A DNA stretch of 64,000 nt from Cytomitobacter sp965233535 (GCA_965233535.1 OZ247489.1:434001-498000); one strand, 5' to 3'. Numbered from the stretch's first letter, positions 32,590 to 41,661 are shown. Numbers and translations are program-made. Notes: generated by a model from the sequence alone, not told the origin.

Positions 32590-34026
32590 ATGGTAAAAAT
32601 AGACATGTTTAAAAAATATATTCTTATTGCATTTTCACTTATGCATCAAATTTCAGGTAATACAAATAGTGTGAAAACACAGAAAATTAATACTAAAAAC
32701 TCAAGTCAAAAACATAGTAATGTAGAGTTAAACTATATTTTAAATGGATCTATTAAAACAATAGATGAATGGGTATCTGAGGTTGTAAAATCAGATCATT
32801 ACATCCAATACATAAAAAGCAAATTAGCAGCTTCTAGAGCAAGGAATGCATCACAAGTCATAGCATTTCTTCCATCTTTTGAAACTTCTTTAGCAATTAA
32901 TCACAAATATTCTGAAAATGGACAGCCAACTAATAATAAGCTTAAAATGAAGTTAGATTCAAAAACATTTACAGTAAATTGGTTGAAATTAAAAGGTACA
33001 ATTATAAGTGATATTGCTGCTGCTAAAATTAAATCTAAAGCTGATTTAGAGGAATATTGGCATGATTGGTCTAAATTTTGTTTAGATGAAGTTATTAAAG
33101 TTTTAATTGAGTGGATAGCACAAAAAGCTACTGTTCAGTTAAGAATGAGAGTTGTAGAAACAAGAAAGCACTTAGTTAAGCAAGTAAAAGCACGTATTCA
33201 AACTGGAACTATGAGCATGACAGACCTACATTCAGCAGAAGGTAATCTTTCTACGAGTGAAACTGAGCTTTTCATAGATCAAAATAAAGAAAAAGTTTTA
33301 AAACATAAGTTAAGAGAGTTTGCAGCAGAGATGCCATTGCCAGACAAAATAGGATTTATACCAAATCTTGGAAGTTGGGAAGAAAATAGAGCAAATATTT
33401 TAAGTAAGTCACATAAGCTTTTGCATTTATACCATACAAAAAGACATACAGTAGCTGATGCAGCAACGAAAATTTCAAGCGTCTTACCAAATGTTCAAAT
33501 TTCATCAGTTAGTTCTAATACAAAAAGAGGATCAGATAAATTAGAAAATACCAAATCTTTCCAAATCTCTGCAACTCATCATTTAGGATTTGAAAATATT
33601 ACAAATACTATAGAGGGTGGAAAAGCTATTAATGCTGCAAAATACCAATACTTGCATGAGGTAAGAAAAGTGATTTCAGAGGGATATGAAGCATTTGCTA
33701 ACTTAGAGAACAGTAAGAAAGAATTGAAAATGCACCAAAAGTCTCTTTCTCACTATGAGTCTGCATTAAGATCTAAAAAATTAATGTTCTTAAACGATAT
33801 AGACTTAAACAACAAAAGAAAAATTCACATCGACGATATTATTTATGCTCAAAATGATGTTTCATTTGGATGTACAAAAACAATTGATGCATATAAAAAA
33901 GCTGCTCAATTCTACTACACACTACTTCACTTGCAAGGTGAATTAGCAAATCAAATTGGTAATAGAAAAGCTTCAAACAGACAATTCAAAAAGCATATTC
34001 AAAGATTGCAAACCTTCAATAATTAA
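32590..34026 (+). CDS. tolC: TolC-like outer-membrane efflux protein
   Basis: About 478 residues. After a signal (MFKKYILIAFSLMHQISG), long alpha-helical stretches carry the typical outer-membrane-factor pattern, e.g. VKARIQTGTMSMTDLHSAEGNLSTSETEL and the second-half VRKVISEGYEAFANLENSKKEL, consistent with two repeats of hairpin helices flanking beta-strands. TolC-type trimers give type I secretion and multidrug pumps an exit through the outer membrane. I start at 32590 because an earlier in-frame ATG (32524) lies inside the previous gene; 32605 is also possible. No inner-membrane pump or adaptor gene is adjacent. Confidence 0.75.
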   Translation: MVKIDMFKKYILIAFSLMHQISGNTNSVKTQKINTKNSSQKHSNVELNYILNGSIKTIDEWVSEVVKSDHYIQYIKSKLAASRARNASQVIAFLPSFETSLAINHKYSENGQPTNNKLKMKLDSKTFTVNWLKLKGTIISDIAAAKIKSKADLEEYWHDWSKFCLDEVIKVLIEWIAQKATVQLRMRVVETRKHLVKQVKARIQTGTMSMTDLHSAEGNLSTSETELFIDQNKEKVLKHKLREFAAEMPLPDKIGFIPNLGSWEENRANILSKSHKLLHLYHTKRHTVADAATKISSVLPNVQISSVSSNTKRGSDKLENTKSFQISATHHLGFENITNTIEGGKAINAAKYQYLHEVRKVISEGYEAFANLENSKKELKMHQKSLSHYESALRSKKLMFLNDIDLNNKRKIHIDDIIYAQNDVSFGCTKTIDAYKKAAQFYYTLLHLQGELANQIGNRKASNRQFKKHIQRLQTFNN

Positions 34027-34051
34027 TATAAAAGTGCATAAAGGGGAAACC

Positions 34052-35374
34052 ATGAAAACACTTAATTTTAATTTTGAGACTCATAAAAACACCAAATATA
34101 ATTTGCTTAATATAACAAATTCAGATAAAAACAAATTTGAAACAGTCAAAAATCAAGATTCCACTATAGAAATCAATTATTTAACTGATAAAAAAGAGCA
34201 CTTATTGATTGGTGTGAGTATTGGGCAATATTTAAAATCAGAAAATATAAACATTGCAATTGATGCTTCGAAGTTTAGTGAGAGTAATTTATCAGATTTA
34301 TGTGAAGGTATATTAATAGGAAATTGGGAATATGAAGGTCACAAATCTCAGAAAAAAACTTCAGAGCAATCTGTGACAATAATTACGCAAAATAAAAATG
34401 CAGAAGCAATTTTCTCAAAAGTTCAAAATTTAACCAATGCAACATTTTTAACTCGATCATTAACAGAGAAACCAGCTAATTTACTTACACCAACAATGTT
34501 AGCTGAAATAGCAAAGGGAATTCCGGGACTAAAGTGCACTGTAGAGGAAATGAAATCAGGAGGAATTTGGGAAGTTGGAAAAGGAAGTGTAGAACCATCA
34601 TTACTCATTACATGTGAATGGGAAGGTGAAGGTGGAGAGCCAATTGCACTAGTAGGAAAAGGTGTAACATTTGATTCTGGAGGATTATCACTTAAACCAC
34701 CAAAAAGCATGGAAGATATGAAAATTGATATGTCTGGAGCTGCAACTGTATTAGGAATTCTACAATATGCTGCTGCACAAAAATTACCTAATAAAATCAT
34801 TGGAATCATACCTTGCGTAGAAAACATGCCATCTGCAAATGCTCTTAAACCTGGTGATGTCATTACATCTTTATCAGGGCAAACAATTGAAGTATTAAAT
34901 ACTGATGCAGAAGGAAGATTAATTTTGGCAGATGCTTTGTATGTTGCACAAGAAAAATATGGAGCAAAAACAATAATTGATTTTGCAACATTAACTGGCG
35001 CAATTGTAGTGGCATTAGGAGAATTATATTGTGGATTATTTAGTAATGATGATGAATTATCTACAAACTTAACTGAAGCTGGAAATAGTGTTTTTGAGCC
35101 TGTTTGGAGACTTCCATTACATGAAAAATATGATCAATTAATGGATACACAAATAGCTGATATGTGTAATATACAAAAACCAGGATCAGGAGCTGGGAGC
35201 ATTACTGCAGCACAATTTTTACAAAGATTCATAAATAATGACGTAAAATGGGCGCATCTTGATATTGCTGGTGTTGCTCGTACTGCTAGAAACTCCATTC
35301 TTGGAATCAAAGAATCAACTGGTTTTGGTGTACGTTTAATTGAAAGATTTTTAAGAGATAGTAACAAACAATAA
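34052..35374 (+). CDS. pepA: Leucyl aminopeptidase (M17 family)
   Basis: PepA removes N-terminal residues from peptides with a two-metal centre. The 440-residue protein has VGKGVTFDSGGLSLKP (metal Lys and Asp), KIDMSGAA (Asp) and NTDAEGRLILADAL (metal Asp and Glu, with the catalytic Arg), plus C-terminal WAHLDIAGVA. The N-terminal domain is shorter than in E. coli PepA (~500 aa). The ATG at 34052 is preceded by AAGGGG at about 34040-34046; an ATG at 33956 in frame lies within tolC and is unlikely. In a symbiont it would recycle host or own peptides. Confidence 0.95.
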   Translation: MKTLNFNFETHKNTKYNLLNITNSDKNKFETVKNQDSTIEINYLTDKKEHLLIGVSIGQYLKSENINIAIDASKFSESNLSDLCEGILIGNWEYEGHKSQKKTSEQSVTIITQNKNAEAIFSKVQNLTNATFLTRSLTEKPANLLTPTMLAEIAKGIPGLKCTVEEMKSGGIWEVGKGSVEPSLLITCEWEGEGGEPIALVGKGVTFDSGGLSLKPPKSMEDMKIDMSGAATVLGILQYAAAQKLPNKIIGIIPCVENMPSANALKPGDVITSLSGQTIEVLNTDAEGRLILADALYVAQEKYGAKTIIDFATLTGAIVVALGELYCGLFSNDDELSTNLTEAGNSVFEPVWRLPLHEKYDQLMDTQIADMCNIQKPGSGAGSITAAQFLQRFINNDVKWAHLDIAGVARTARNSILGIKESTGFGVRLIERFLRDSNKQ

Positions 35375-35503
35375 AGTAAGTAACTTTAACATTTTTCTTC
35401 TATACATAACGCTGTTTTTTGTTTGCAGTTTCATTTAAATAAATAAAATTTATATATTAGTGAAAAAAATACGATTTTTACTAAAATTTTCCTAATAAGC
35501 CCT

Positions 35504-35531
35504 TTGCATTTTCTTTTTTTTTTTGTATTAT
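35504..35531 (+). promoter_or_regulatory. Promoter of the first OMP gene with a T-tract spacer
   Basis: TTGCAT (35504-35509), a 16-base spacer that ends in T11 (35514-35524) plus G, and TATTAT (35526-35531). A Shine-Dalgarno-like AAAGGGG follows before the ATG at 35564. Slippage in the T-run would change the -35/-10 spacing. Confidence 0.65.
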
Positions 35532-35563
35532 TAAGGTGTTCTTTTCGAAAGGGGAATTGAAAA

Positions 35564-36205
35564 ATGAATAAATTAACAAGCTCATTAGTAGCACTATTTT
35601 TAGTATCTTCAGTATCAGCAAACGTTTCAGTAAACGTTGGAGTTGGTGCAGTAGCAAGAAAAACATCTTTAAAGATTGAAGATGCAGCTAAAACAGAAGT
35701 AGAATTCAAAAAAGATGGAAACAAAGGATACTTTGCTGGAAGAGTAAACGTACACGCTTTCTACAACATGTTTGGTTTGAGAGTTTCAGCTGACGCTGGA
35801 AGCGACAAAAAGACAGCTACAGGATACACATCTAAGTCAAACTTCACTGCACGTGTTGCACCAGCTGTACAATACAATGTAGATAAGTTCAATGTTTCCG
35901 CAAGCATTGGTGGTGTTTACAAAAATGTAAAGATCATCAAAAATGCAGTAGCTGTTGATTCTAATGCTAAACCACCGGTTGTTGAGGCTTCTGATGCTGC
36001 AAATGCTGCCAAAAATCATAGCTTCGGTCTTGGTGGACATGTTGGTGTAAGCTACGCTATTAACAACAAAATCTCTGCTTTTGTTGAAGCAAACGCTGAT
36101 TACATGATCAAAAGAAACAACAAGTTTGGTGCTGTAGATTTCAAAACTAAGTCAAGCATTGATTTCGCTGGTTGTGTTGGTGTATCCGCTCAAATTATTG
36201 GTTAA
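35564..36205 (+). CDS. Small outer-membrane beta-barrel protein, tandem paralogue 1
   Basis: A 213-residue protein with a clean signal peptide (MNKLTSSLVALFLVSSVSA) and alternating hydrophobic/polar strands such as VSVNVGVGAVARKTSL, KGYFAGRVNVHAFYNMFGLRVSADAG, NFTARVAPAVQYNVDKFNVSASIGGVYKNV, GGHVGVSYAINNKISAFVEANADYM and IDFAGCVGVSAQIIG. About eight strands can be drawn, as in OmpA/Opacity-type barrels. The strands are conserved among the three tandem copies, while the segments between them vary and look like surface loops. The C-terminal residue is Gly, not the usual Phe/Tyr of barrel signals. Precise family is not recognised. Confidence 0.8.
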   Translation: MNKLTSSLVALFLVSSVSANVSVNVGVGAVARKTSLKIEDAAKTEVEFKKDGNKGYFAGRVNVHAFYNMFGLRVSADAGSDKKTATGYTSKSNFTARVAPAVQYNVDKFNVSASIGGVYKNVKIIKNAVAVDSNAKPPVVEASDAANAAKNHSFGLGGHVGVSYAINNKISAFVEANADYMIKRNNKFGAVDFKTKSSIDFAGCVGVSAQIIG

Positions 36206-36276
36206 TTCATCTGAATAACTACTGATAAGTATTATATTAACTATTTTATATAGAAGATATAATGGATTATAAAATG

Positions 36277-36309
36277 CCTTAAGTAGATTCGTTTACTTAA
36301 GGTTTTTTT
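36277..36309 (+). terminator. Intrinsic terminator after OMP gene 1
   Basis: A perfect 9-bp stem (CCTTAAGTA / TACTTAAGG) with an 8-base loop is followed by seven T at 36303-36309. It ends the first OMP transcript. The rest of the 36206-36604 gap shows no gene. Confidence 0.88.
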
Positions 36310-36604
36310 ACGTCAAAACACTATTTTCAAATACTCTTTCAAATAAATTGGCTAGGTATAAATATAAAATCTTCTGTCTTTTAGAATTTCTTAAACAAAA
36401 TTTAAAATAACAGTTAAATAATTAATCAGATTTTTTGTATAATCTAAATTTTCACTTATATGAACAAACTTTTCAAAAAAAATTTCTATCAATTAATCAA
36501 TTTGAACAATAAAATAACTGAGATATTTATGCAGTATATAAATTTGTTTAAATTAACATTTTATAAATACAATAAAGTGATTATTCTTAAAAGGAATAAA
36601 AACA

Positions 36605-37195
36605 ATGAATAAATTAAAAATCGCATTAATAGGATTATTTGTGGCATCTTCACTATCTGCCCAAACTTCTATGAATATTGGAGTTGGTGCAGTTGCAAGC
36701 AAAACATCTTTAACAATTGAAGATAAAAATAAAACAAGCTTTGACTTCGAAAACAGTGGAACAAAAACACACTTTGCTGGAAGAGTAAATGTACATGCTT
36801 TCTACAACATGTTTGGTTTGAGAGTTTCAGTTGATGCTGGAAGCGACAAAAAGAAAATTGGTGCATTCATATCTAAGTCAAATTTCACTGCACGTGTTGC
36901 ACCAGCTGTACAATACAATGTAGATAAGTTCAATGTTTGCGCAAGCATTGGTGGTGTTTACAAAAATGTAGAAATCAAACATATACACACAGTTGCTGAT
37001 AAAAAGCATCACTTCGGTATTGGTTGGCATGTTGGTGTAAGTTACGCTATCAACAACAAAATCTCTGCTTTTGTTGAAGCAAACGCTGATTTCCTGTTGA
37101 AAAAAGATAACAAGTTTGGTCCAGATAACTTCAAAGCTAAGTCAAACTTAGATTTCGCTGGTTGTGTTGGTGTATCCGCTCAACTCATTGGTTAA
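36605..37195 (+). CDS. Small outer-membrane beta-barrel protein, tandem paralogue 2
   Basis: A 196-residue paralogue of the preceding gene. Signal MNKLKIALIGLFVASSLSA, then the same strand order (MNIGVGAVASKTSL, THFAGRVNVHAFYNMFGLRVSVDAG, NFTARVAPAVQYNVDKFNVCASIGGVYKNV, GVSYAINNKISAFVEANADFL, LDFAGCVGVSAQLIG). Differences cluster in the three presumed loops, and the loop after VYKNV is shortened. An AAGGAA precedes the ATG. The hairpin ATTCAC/GTGAAT at about 37209-37226 downstream is repeated after paralogue 3. Confidence 0.8.
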   Translation: MNKLKIALIGLFVASSLSAQTSMNIGVGAVASKTSLTIEDKNKTSFDFENSGTKTHFAGRVNVHAFYNMFGLRVSVDAGSDKKKIGAFISKSNFTARVAPAVQYNVDKFNVCASIGGVYKNVEIKHIHTVADKKHHFGIGWHVGVSYAINNKISAFVEANADFLLKKDNKFGPDNFKAKSNLDFAGCVGVSAQLIG

Positions 37196-37314
37196 GTAAT
37201 ATAAAAAATTCACTTTGATGTGAATCAGTTTTCAAAACTCTTTCTGATATTAAAAATTAATTTTCCTTAAAGTTGTATAAATGTTATATACTTTTCTTTT
37301 TTAATACAGTAAGA

Positions 37315-37320
37315 TATAAT
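37315..37320 (+). promoter_or_regulatory. -10 element of OMP gene 3, leaderless geometry
   Basis: TATAAT at 37315-37320 lies 6 bases (TCTTTC) before the ATG at 37327. No Shine-Dalgarno sequence and no strong -35 are visible. Its two neighbours, in contrast, have purine-rich ribosome sites. Confidence 0.6.
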
Positions 37321-37326
37321 TCTTTC

Positions 37327-38043
37327 ATGAATAGATTAACAAGCTCATTAGTAGCATTATTTATGATATCTTCAGTATCAGCTAAAACTTCTGTAAACAT
37401 TGGAATTGGTGCAGTTGCAAGAAAAACATCTTTAATATTAGAGTCAAAAGACAAACAAATCAGCGAAAATAAAGAAGACTTTAAATTCAAAAAAAATGGA
37501 AACATTGGATATTTTGCTGGAAGAGTAAATGTACATGCTTTCTACAATATGTTTGGATTAAGATTTTCTGCAGATGTTGGAAATGATAAAAAACAATTTA
37601 CAAAAGAGAATATAGATATGAATATAAATGGAAAAGATCTAAAATTAAACGCTAAGGCAATAGCAAAGTCAAACTTCACTGTACGTATTGCCCCAGCTGT
37701 ACAGTACAATGTAGATAAGTTCACAGTTAGCGCTAGCATTGGTGGTATTTACAAAAATGCAAAGCTCTCTGTGACAATCAAAGAGCTCAATAGTGTTAAT
37801 ATATTAGAAGAAGGAGATGATCAAAATAAGCATAACTTTGGTTTTGGTGGACATGTTGGAATAAATTACCACTTTAACAGCAGAATATCTGCTTTTGTTG
37901 AAGCAAGCGCTGATTTCATAATGAAAAAAAATAGCGTACTTCCACACAAAGGAGAAGATAAGAAAGAGTGCTTGAAATTCACTTCTAAGTCAAGTATTGA
38001 TTTCGCTGGTTGCGTTGGTGTAGCTGCTCAAATCATTGGTTAA
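37327..38043 (+). CDS. Small outer-membrane beta-barrel protein, tandem paralogue 3
   Basis: A 238-residue paralogue with larger loops than copies 1 and 2. Signal MNRLTSSLVALFMISSVSA, then the shared strands (VNIGIGAVARKTSL, IGYFAGRVNVHAFYNMFGLRFSADVG, NFTVRIAPAVQYNVDKFTVSASIGGIYKN, GGHVGINYHFNSRISAFVEASADFI, IDFAGCVGVAAQIIG). Loops are Lys/Glu-rich. I chose the ATG at 37327, which begins the signal peptide and sits 6 bases after TATAAT; an upstream in-frame ATG at 37273 would add a non-signal extension. The gene is followed by a palindrome (CATTCAC/GTGAATG, 38057-38076). Confidence 0.8.
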   Translation: MNRLTSSLVALFMISSVSAKTSVNIGIGAVARKTSLILESKDKQISENKEDFKFKKNGNIGYFAGRVNVHAFYNMFGLRFSADVGNDKKQFTKENIDMNINGKDLKLNAKAIAKSNFTVRIAPAVQYNVDKFTVSASIGGIYKNAKLSVTIKELNSVNILEEGDDQNKHNFGFGGHVGINYHFNSRISAFVEASADFIMKKNSVLPHKGEDKKECLKFTSKSSIDFAGCVGVAAQIIG

Positions 38044-38171
38044 TCATCAAATCAAACATTCACCTTGATGTGAATGAATTTCAAAACCCTTTTTAATATT
38101 AAAAATTAATCTGACTTAAATGGAAAAATTAAGTTATGAGTTTATATTGTATAAAAATTTAGTATATGTGT

Positions 38172-38882
38172 TTATTTTTCAGACAAAAGCCGTGATTTAT
38201 AATGCAGTAAAAATCCAATCAAAATCATTCCCAAACCAAAAATTTGTCCGTATGTCATGTTTAATAACATTGAAGTTTCAGTTTCCCTAAAAAAGTCTAA
38301 TATAAACCTAATCAATCCATAAAAAATCATAAATAAGCTACTTGTTGATAATTGAGCTAATAGTTTCACTTTGCTTTTATATTTAAGTAAGAAAAATAAA
38401 AATATACCTTCAAACAAAATGCTATATAATATTACAGGATGCCTATATTGAAAAATCACTTTCCCAGGAATTTCATCATTAATTAAGTTTGCAATTCTCC
38501 CAAGGAACAATGCTATTGGCAAGAAAGATGCAATATTGTTTAAGAAGTTATGAAAATTCACCTTCTCAATTTTGCATTTAATATATAAAAATATAAAACC
38601 TCCTATAAAACCTCCATAAGCAGCCATTCCACCATTCCATACTGCAATCAACTCTGAAAAATTCAATAGGTTATTAGTATCATAGGCCACAACATAACCT
38701 ACCCTACCCCCTATAATCATGCCTAAAAATGTAAAATTCGTGATTTTGTCTACTATATTAGCGCTATATTTTGAAGATAAAGATTGTTTGAGATAAAAAT
38801 TAATAATCAAAAATGAGAAAAAGTAAGCTAATCCATACCATTGAACTGAAAAATTAAAAATCGTAAATGCTGTAGAGTCCAT
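38172..38882 (-). CDS. lgt: Prolipoprotein diacylglyceryl transferase
   Basis: Lgt transfers diacylglycerol from phosphatidylglycerol to the lipobox Cys of prelipoproteins in the inner membrane. The 236-residue protein has the family segments IGGRVGYVVAYD, WNGGMAAYGGFIGG, GRIANLINDEIPGK (Lgt signature), HPVILYSILFEG and GLIRFILDFFRETE, with about seven membrane helices. It is a little shorter than usual. Likely substrates in this window are the Pal-like protein at 41125-41661 and the LysM protein at 48388-49260. TACAAT at 38896-38891 lies 8 bases before the ATG, so its leader is also very short. Confidence 0.95.
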   Translation of the reverse strand: MDSTAFTIFNFSVQWYGLAYFFSFLIINFYLKQSLSSKYSANIVDKITNFTFLGMIIGGRVGYVVAYDTNNLLNFSELIAVWNGGMAAYGGFIGGFIFLYIKCKIEKVNFHNFLNNIASFLPIALFLGRIANLINDEIPGKVIFQYRHPVILYSILFEGIFLFFLLKYKSKVKLLAQLSTSSLFMIFYGLIRFILDFFRETETSMLLNMTYGQIFGLGMILIGFLLHYKSRLLSEK

Positions 38883-38981
38883 AATTGAAGATTGTAAACT
38901 TTTTTTATGAAATAAAAAATATGCTATGGAAAATAGCAGTTAAAATATGTATATCAAAAATTGATAGTATGAAGTTTTTAC

Positions 38982-39518
38982 TTAAGAATTGCTTAAGCAG
39001 TTAAATAAATATTCTAAGTTTCTATTAAGACATACATAAACATCACTTAAAAATTTCTTTGTATGTATAATAATAACATGATCAGAAAAAACAAAATTAT
39101 ATACTTTTGAACCTTGAATTTGAAATGTGAAATCAGGATAAATATTCACTACAATAATCAAAAGCATTACTGTCAAAAGAAATGCTTTCACAAATCCAAA
39201 TATAAGACCTAAAAATCTATCTAAAGTTTTGAAATGGCTTTTCTTCACAATACTGGATAACTTCGCAGATATGCTTAAAAGCATATATCCAATTAATAAA
39301 AATACTATAATAGGCAATCCTACAAACAACACAATTTTAAGCCATTTGTCCCATTTATTGCTTATTTTGCAAAGTTTATAACCAGAAAACAAAGATAAGA
39401 ATAAAGATGAAGATACAGAAAGCATTTTTGTAACTTCCCATACAAATCCTCTTATAAAGCCTGAGATTATAAAAAAACCAAAAACTATAAAAATTCCAAA
39501 ATCTAAAGATTGATACAT
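38982..39518 (-). CDS. cvpA: CvpA family membrane protein
   Basis: A 178-residue inner-membrane protein with four hydrophobic helices. Family features are the N-terminal LDFGIFIVFGFFIISGFIRGFVWEV and LDRFLGLIFGFVKAFLLTVML. CvpA proteins are linked to colicin V production in E. coli and to envelope stress, but the biochemical role is not settled. A Shine-Dalgarno TAGGAG precedes the ATG. It lies 94 bases after radA on the same strand, an order also seen in other Alphaproteobacteria, where purF often follows; purF is absent here. Confidence 0.88.
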   Translation of the reverse strand: MYQSLDFGIFIVFGFFIISGFIRGFVWEVTKMLSVSSSLFLSLFSGYKLCKISNKWDKWLKIVLFVGLPIIVFLLIGYMLLSISAKLSSIVKKSHFKTLDRFLGLIFGFVKAFLLTVMLLIIVVNIYPDFTFQIQGSKVYNFVFSDHVIIIHTKKFLSDVYVCLNRNLEYLFNCLSNS

Positions 39519-39612
39519 AACAATATCTCCTAATCTAATAATAACATATTTGAACAGAAAATTATTAAAATTACATTATTAATTATATAATTTCACTTTT
39601 TTATATATGCTT

Positions 39613-40926
39613 TTATATATTAGATTGCTCTCTTAGCCATGTTTGAATTTGTTTAACATGAGAAAATTGTGTAACTTTCATAGAATGTGAAAATTCACAC
39701 CCTTTTGGTATGCAAGCTTCATTAAATCCTAATTTTTCCGCTTCTTGCAATCTTTTATCTACATGGGAAATAGGTCGAATTTCACCAGACAACCCTACTT
39801 CTCCAAATGCAACGCAATTATTAGGAACTGCAACTTTATACCAAGAAGAAAGCAATGAAATCACTACTGCTAAGTCAGATGCAGGTTCTACCAATCTAAT
39901 TCCACCTACAACATTCAAATAAATATCTTTTCCTGACAAGACAACTTTACATTGACTCTCCAAAACTGCAGAAATCATAGCTAATCTTTGTGCATCCCAC
40001 CCTACAACTGCTCTTCTAGGATTTTGTAAGTATGAATTTGAAATTAATGATTGAATTTCAACTAATAAAGGCCTATTTCCCTCTACCCCTGGAAATACAC
40101 ATGATCCATGTATGATAGATCTATTTTTCAAGAATGATTTTGAGGCATTAGAAACAGGCATTAAACCAGAATCTCTCATTTCAAAGATACCAATTGAATT
40201 TGTAGGTCCAAATCTATTTTTGATAGAACGTAAAATTCTTAATGAATCAGAACCTTCAAAATACAGAACTGTATCAACCATATGTTCAAGTACTTTCGGA
40301 CCAGCAATCATTCCTTCTTTATTAACATGACTAATAATAATTAAAGGAATTCCTTTACTTTTAGACCATTGAATCAACTTATTTCCACATAATCTAACTT
40401 GAGCTACACTTCCAGGGGTAGTATCAGAATAACCATCATAAAGCGTTTGAATTGAATCAATCATAACCATTCCAGCATCTGTATTATCTAAGGTATAAAG
40501 TATAGGCTCTAAATTCGTTGCATAAGCACACTGTAAATTATCTAAGCCGAGTTTCATTCTATCTGCTCTAACTTTAATTTGTTCTATGGATTCTTCACCT
40601 GAAACATAAATAATTTTCTTATTGAAAGCATTACAAATTTGAAGTAAAAGAGTAGATTTTCCTATTCCAGGATCTCCACCAATTAAAATAACAGAACCCA
40701 TTACAATTCCACCACCACACACATAATCAAACTCTGAAATTCCTGTTTTAAACCTATCAACAGGCTTTGCATCACCTTTTAGTGAAGTTAATTCCAGTGT
40801 ATTAACGGATCTATTTTGACTTGCATTTTCTATAATACTATTCCATGAACCACATGAATCACATTTTCCAGTCCATTTAGCATAAAAAGCCTGACAATCT
40901 TTACAGACAAATTTCCCAATTTTCAT
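39613..40926 (-). CDS. radA: DNA repair protein RadA
   Basis: RadA is a RecA-related, DnaB-like helicase that helps branch migration in recombination. The 437-residue protein starts with a four-Cys zinc finger (CKDCQ..CDSCG), has Walker A GDPGIGKST, Walker B-like MVMIDSIQTL, the RadA-specific KNRFGP motif and a C-terminal Lon-like domain (GGIRLVEPASDLAVVISLLSS). Length is typical. All motifs are intact. A hexamer TAACAT ends 7 bases before the ATG. Confidence 0.97.
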   Translation of the reverse strand: MKIGKFVCKDCQAFYAKWTGKCDSCGSWNSIIENASQNRSVNTLELTSLKGDAKPVDRFKTGISEFDYVCGGGIVMGSVILIGGDPGIGKSTLLLQICNAFNKKIIYVSGEESIEQIKVRADRMKLGLDNLQCAYATNLEPILYTLDNTDAGMVMIDSIQTLYDGYSDTTPGSVAQVRLCGNKLIQWSKSKGIPLIIISHVNKEGMIAGPKVLEHMVDTVLYFEGSDSLRILRSIKNRFGPTNSIGIFEMRDSGLMPVSNASKSFLKNRSIIHGSCVFPGVEGNRPLLVEIQSLISNSYLQNPRRAVVGWDAQRLAMISAVLESQCKVVLSGKDIYLNVVGGIRLVEPASDLAVVISLLSSWYKVAVPNNCVAFGEVGLSGEIRPISHVDKRLQEAEKLGFNEACIPKGCEFSHSMKVTQFSHVKQIQTWLREQSNI

Positions 40927-41056
40927 TACTTCTATGTTAACAGAAAGTCTGCTTCAACAACATCTATACACTAATATAAATCTATAAATAAAATAATAGA
41001 ATTAATTTTCTTTAAAATGGTTAGTATATTAGTTTTGTTAAGTTAAAAAATTACAT

Positions 41057-41098
41057 AAAAAAAAGATTAGCTAAACCTAAAAAGGCTCAAACTAATCT
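41057..41098 (-). terminator. Intrinsic terminator of the Pal-like gene
   Basis: On the minus strand AGATTAG (41098-41092) pairs with CTAATCT (41070-41064), with an inner AGCCT/AGG helix possible, followed by eight T (41064-41057). It lies 27 bases past the stop codon. Confidence 0.8.
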
Positions 41099-41124
41099 AT
41101 GAAAATTCAAAAGTATGTTTTAAT

Positions 41125-41661
41125 TTATTTTAAAACGTATTTTGTAATTGTTACAACTCTGTTGCCTTCATGTGAAGATCCACCAGGAAGTTTTGATTCT
41201 CCATGGCACTTTGTTGTGATTCTTGACTTATCAATACCGTGATTTACGATGTAATCAACAGCTGACATAACTCTCTTTTCAGATAGTTTCATGTTGTAAG
41301 CTGCATTTCCTCTGCTGTCAGAATGTCCTTCTAAAAGAACTGATGAGTGCTTATGGTTTTTCATCCATCTAATTACTTTATCCAACTCGTGCTTTGAGTT
41401 ATCTGTCAAACAGTGTCTGTCAAAACAGAAACAGATTGAACATGTACCTGATTCTTTTTTAACTTTTGCTCTGCATACTTTGGTAACAACTTTTTTACAT
41501 GTAACTGCTTTTTTAGCTTTTTTAGCAATTTTACATGCTCTTTGCTTCTTAGCAATAGCGCATGGGCTCTCTTTTTTCTTTGGACAACTGTTGTTTTTAT
41601 CACAACAACCAGCTAGCAAAAATGCAAATGCTGCTAAACCTAATCTCATAGATGACTTCAT
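41125..41661 (-). CDS. pal: Pal-like OmpA-domain lipoprotein with Cys/Lys-rich linker
   Basis: A 178-residue lipoprotein: signal and lipobox FLLAGC, then an unusual linker, then an OmpA-like peptidoglycan-binding domain (VLLEGHSDSRGNAAYNMKLSEKR, IVNHGIDKSRITTKCHGES, EGNRVVTI) as in Pal of the Tol-Pal system. The linker, residues ~19-75, is packed with Lys and carries ten Cys besides the lipobox Cys (11 in about 57 residues), e.g. CKIAKKAKKAVTCKK. Ordinary Pal has only the lipobox Cys. The Asp and Arg that bind diaminopimelate are placed as expected (HSDSRG, ISEKR-like LSEKR). A very strong Shine-Dalgarno (AGGGAGG) suggests high expression. Confidence 0.85.
   Translation of the reverse strand: MKSSMRLGLAAFAFLLAGCCDKNNSCPKKKESPCAIAKKQRACKIAKKAKKAVTCKKVVTKVCRAKVKKESGTCSICFCFDRHCLTDNSKHELDKVIRWMKNHKHSSVLLEGHSDSRGNAAYNMKLSEKRVMSAVDYIVNHGIDKSRITTKCHGESKLPGGSSHEGNRVVTITKYVLK

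Noticed and set aside
38590..38660. Loss of a catalytic His in Lgt (GGMAAYGG instead of GGMSFHGG)
   Set aside because: Tyr at this place is, to my memory, found in functional Lgt of other bacteria, so it is not a clear defect.
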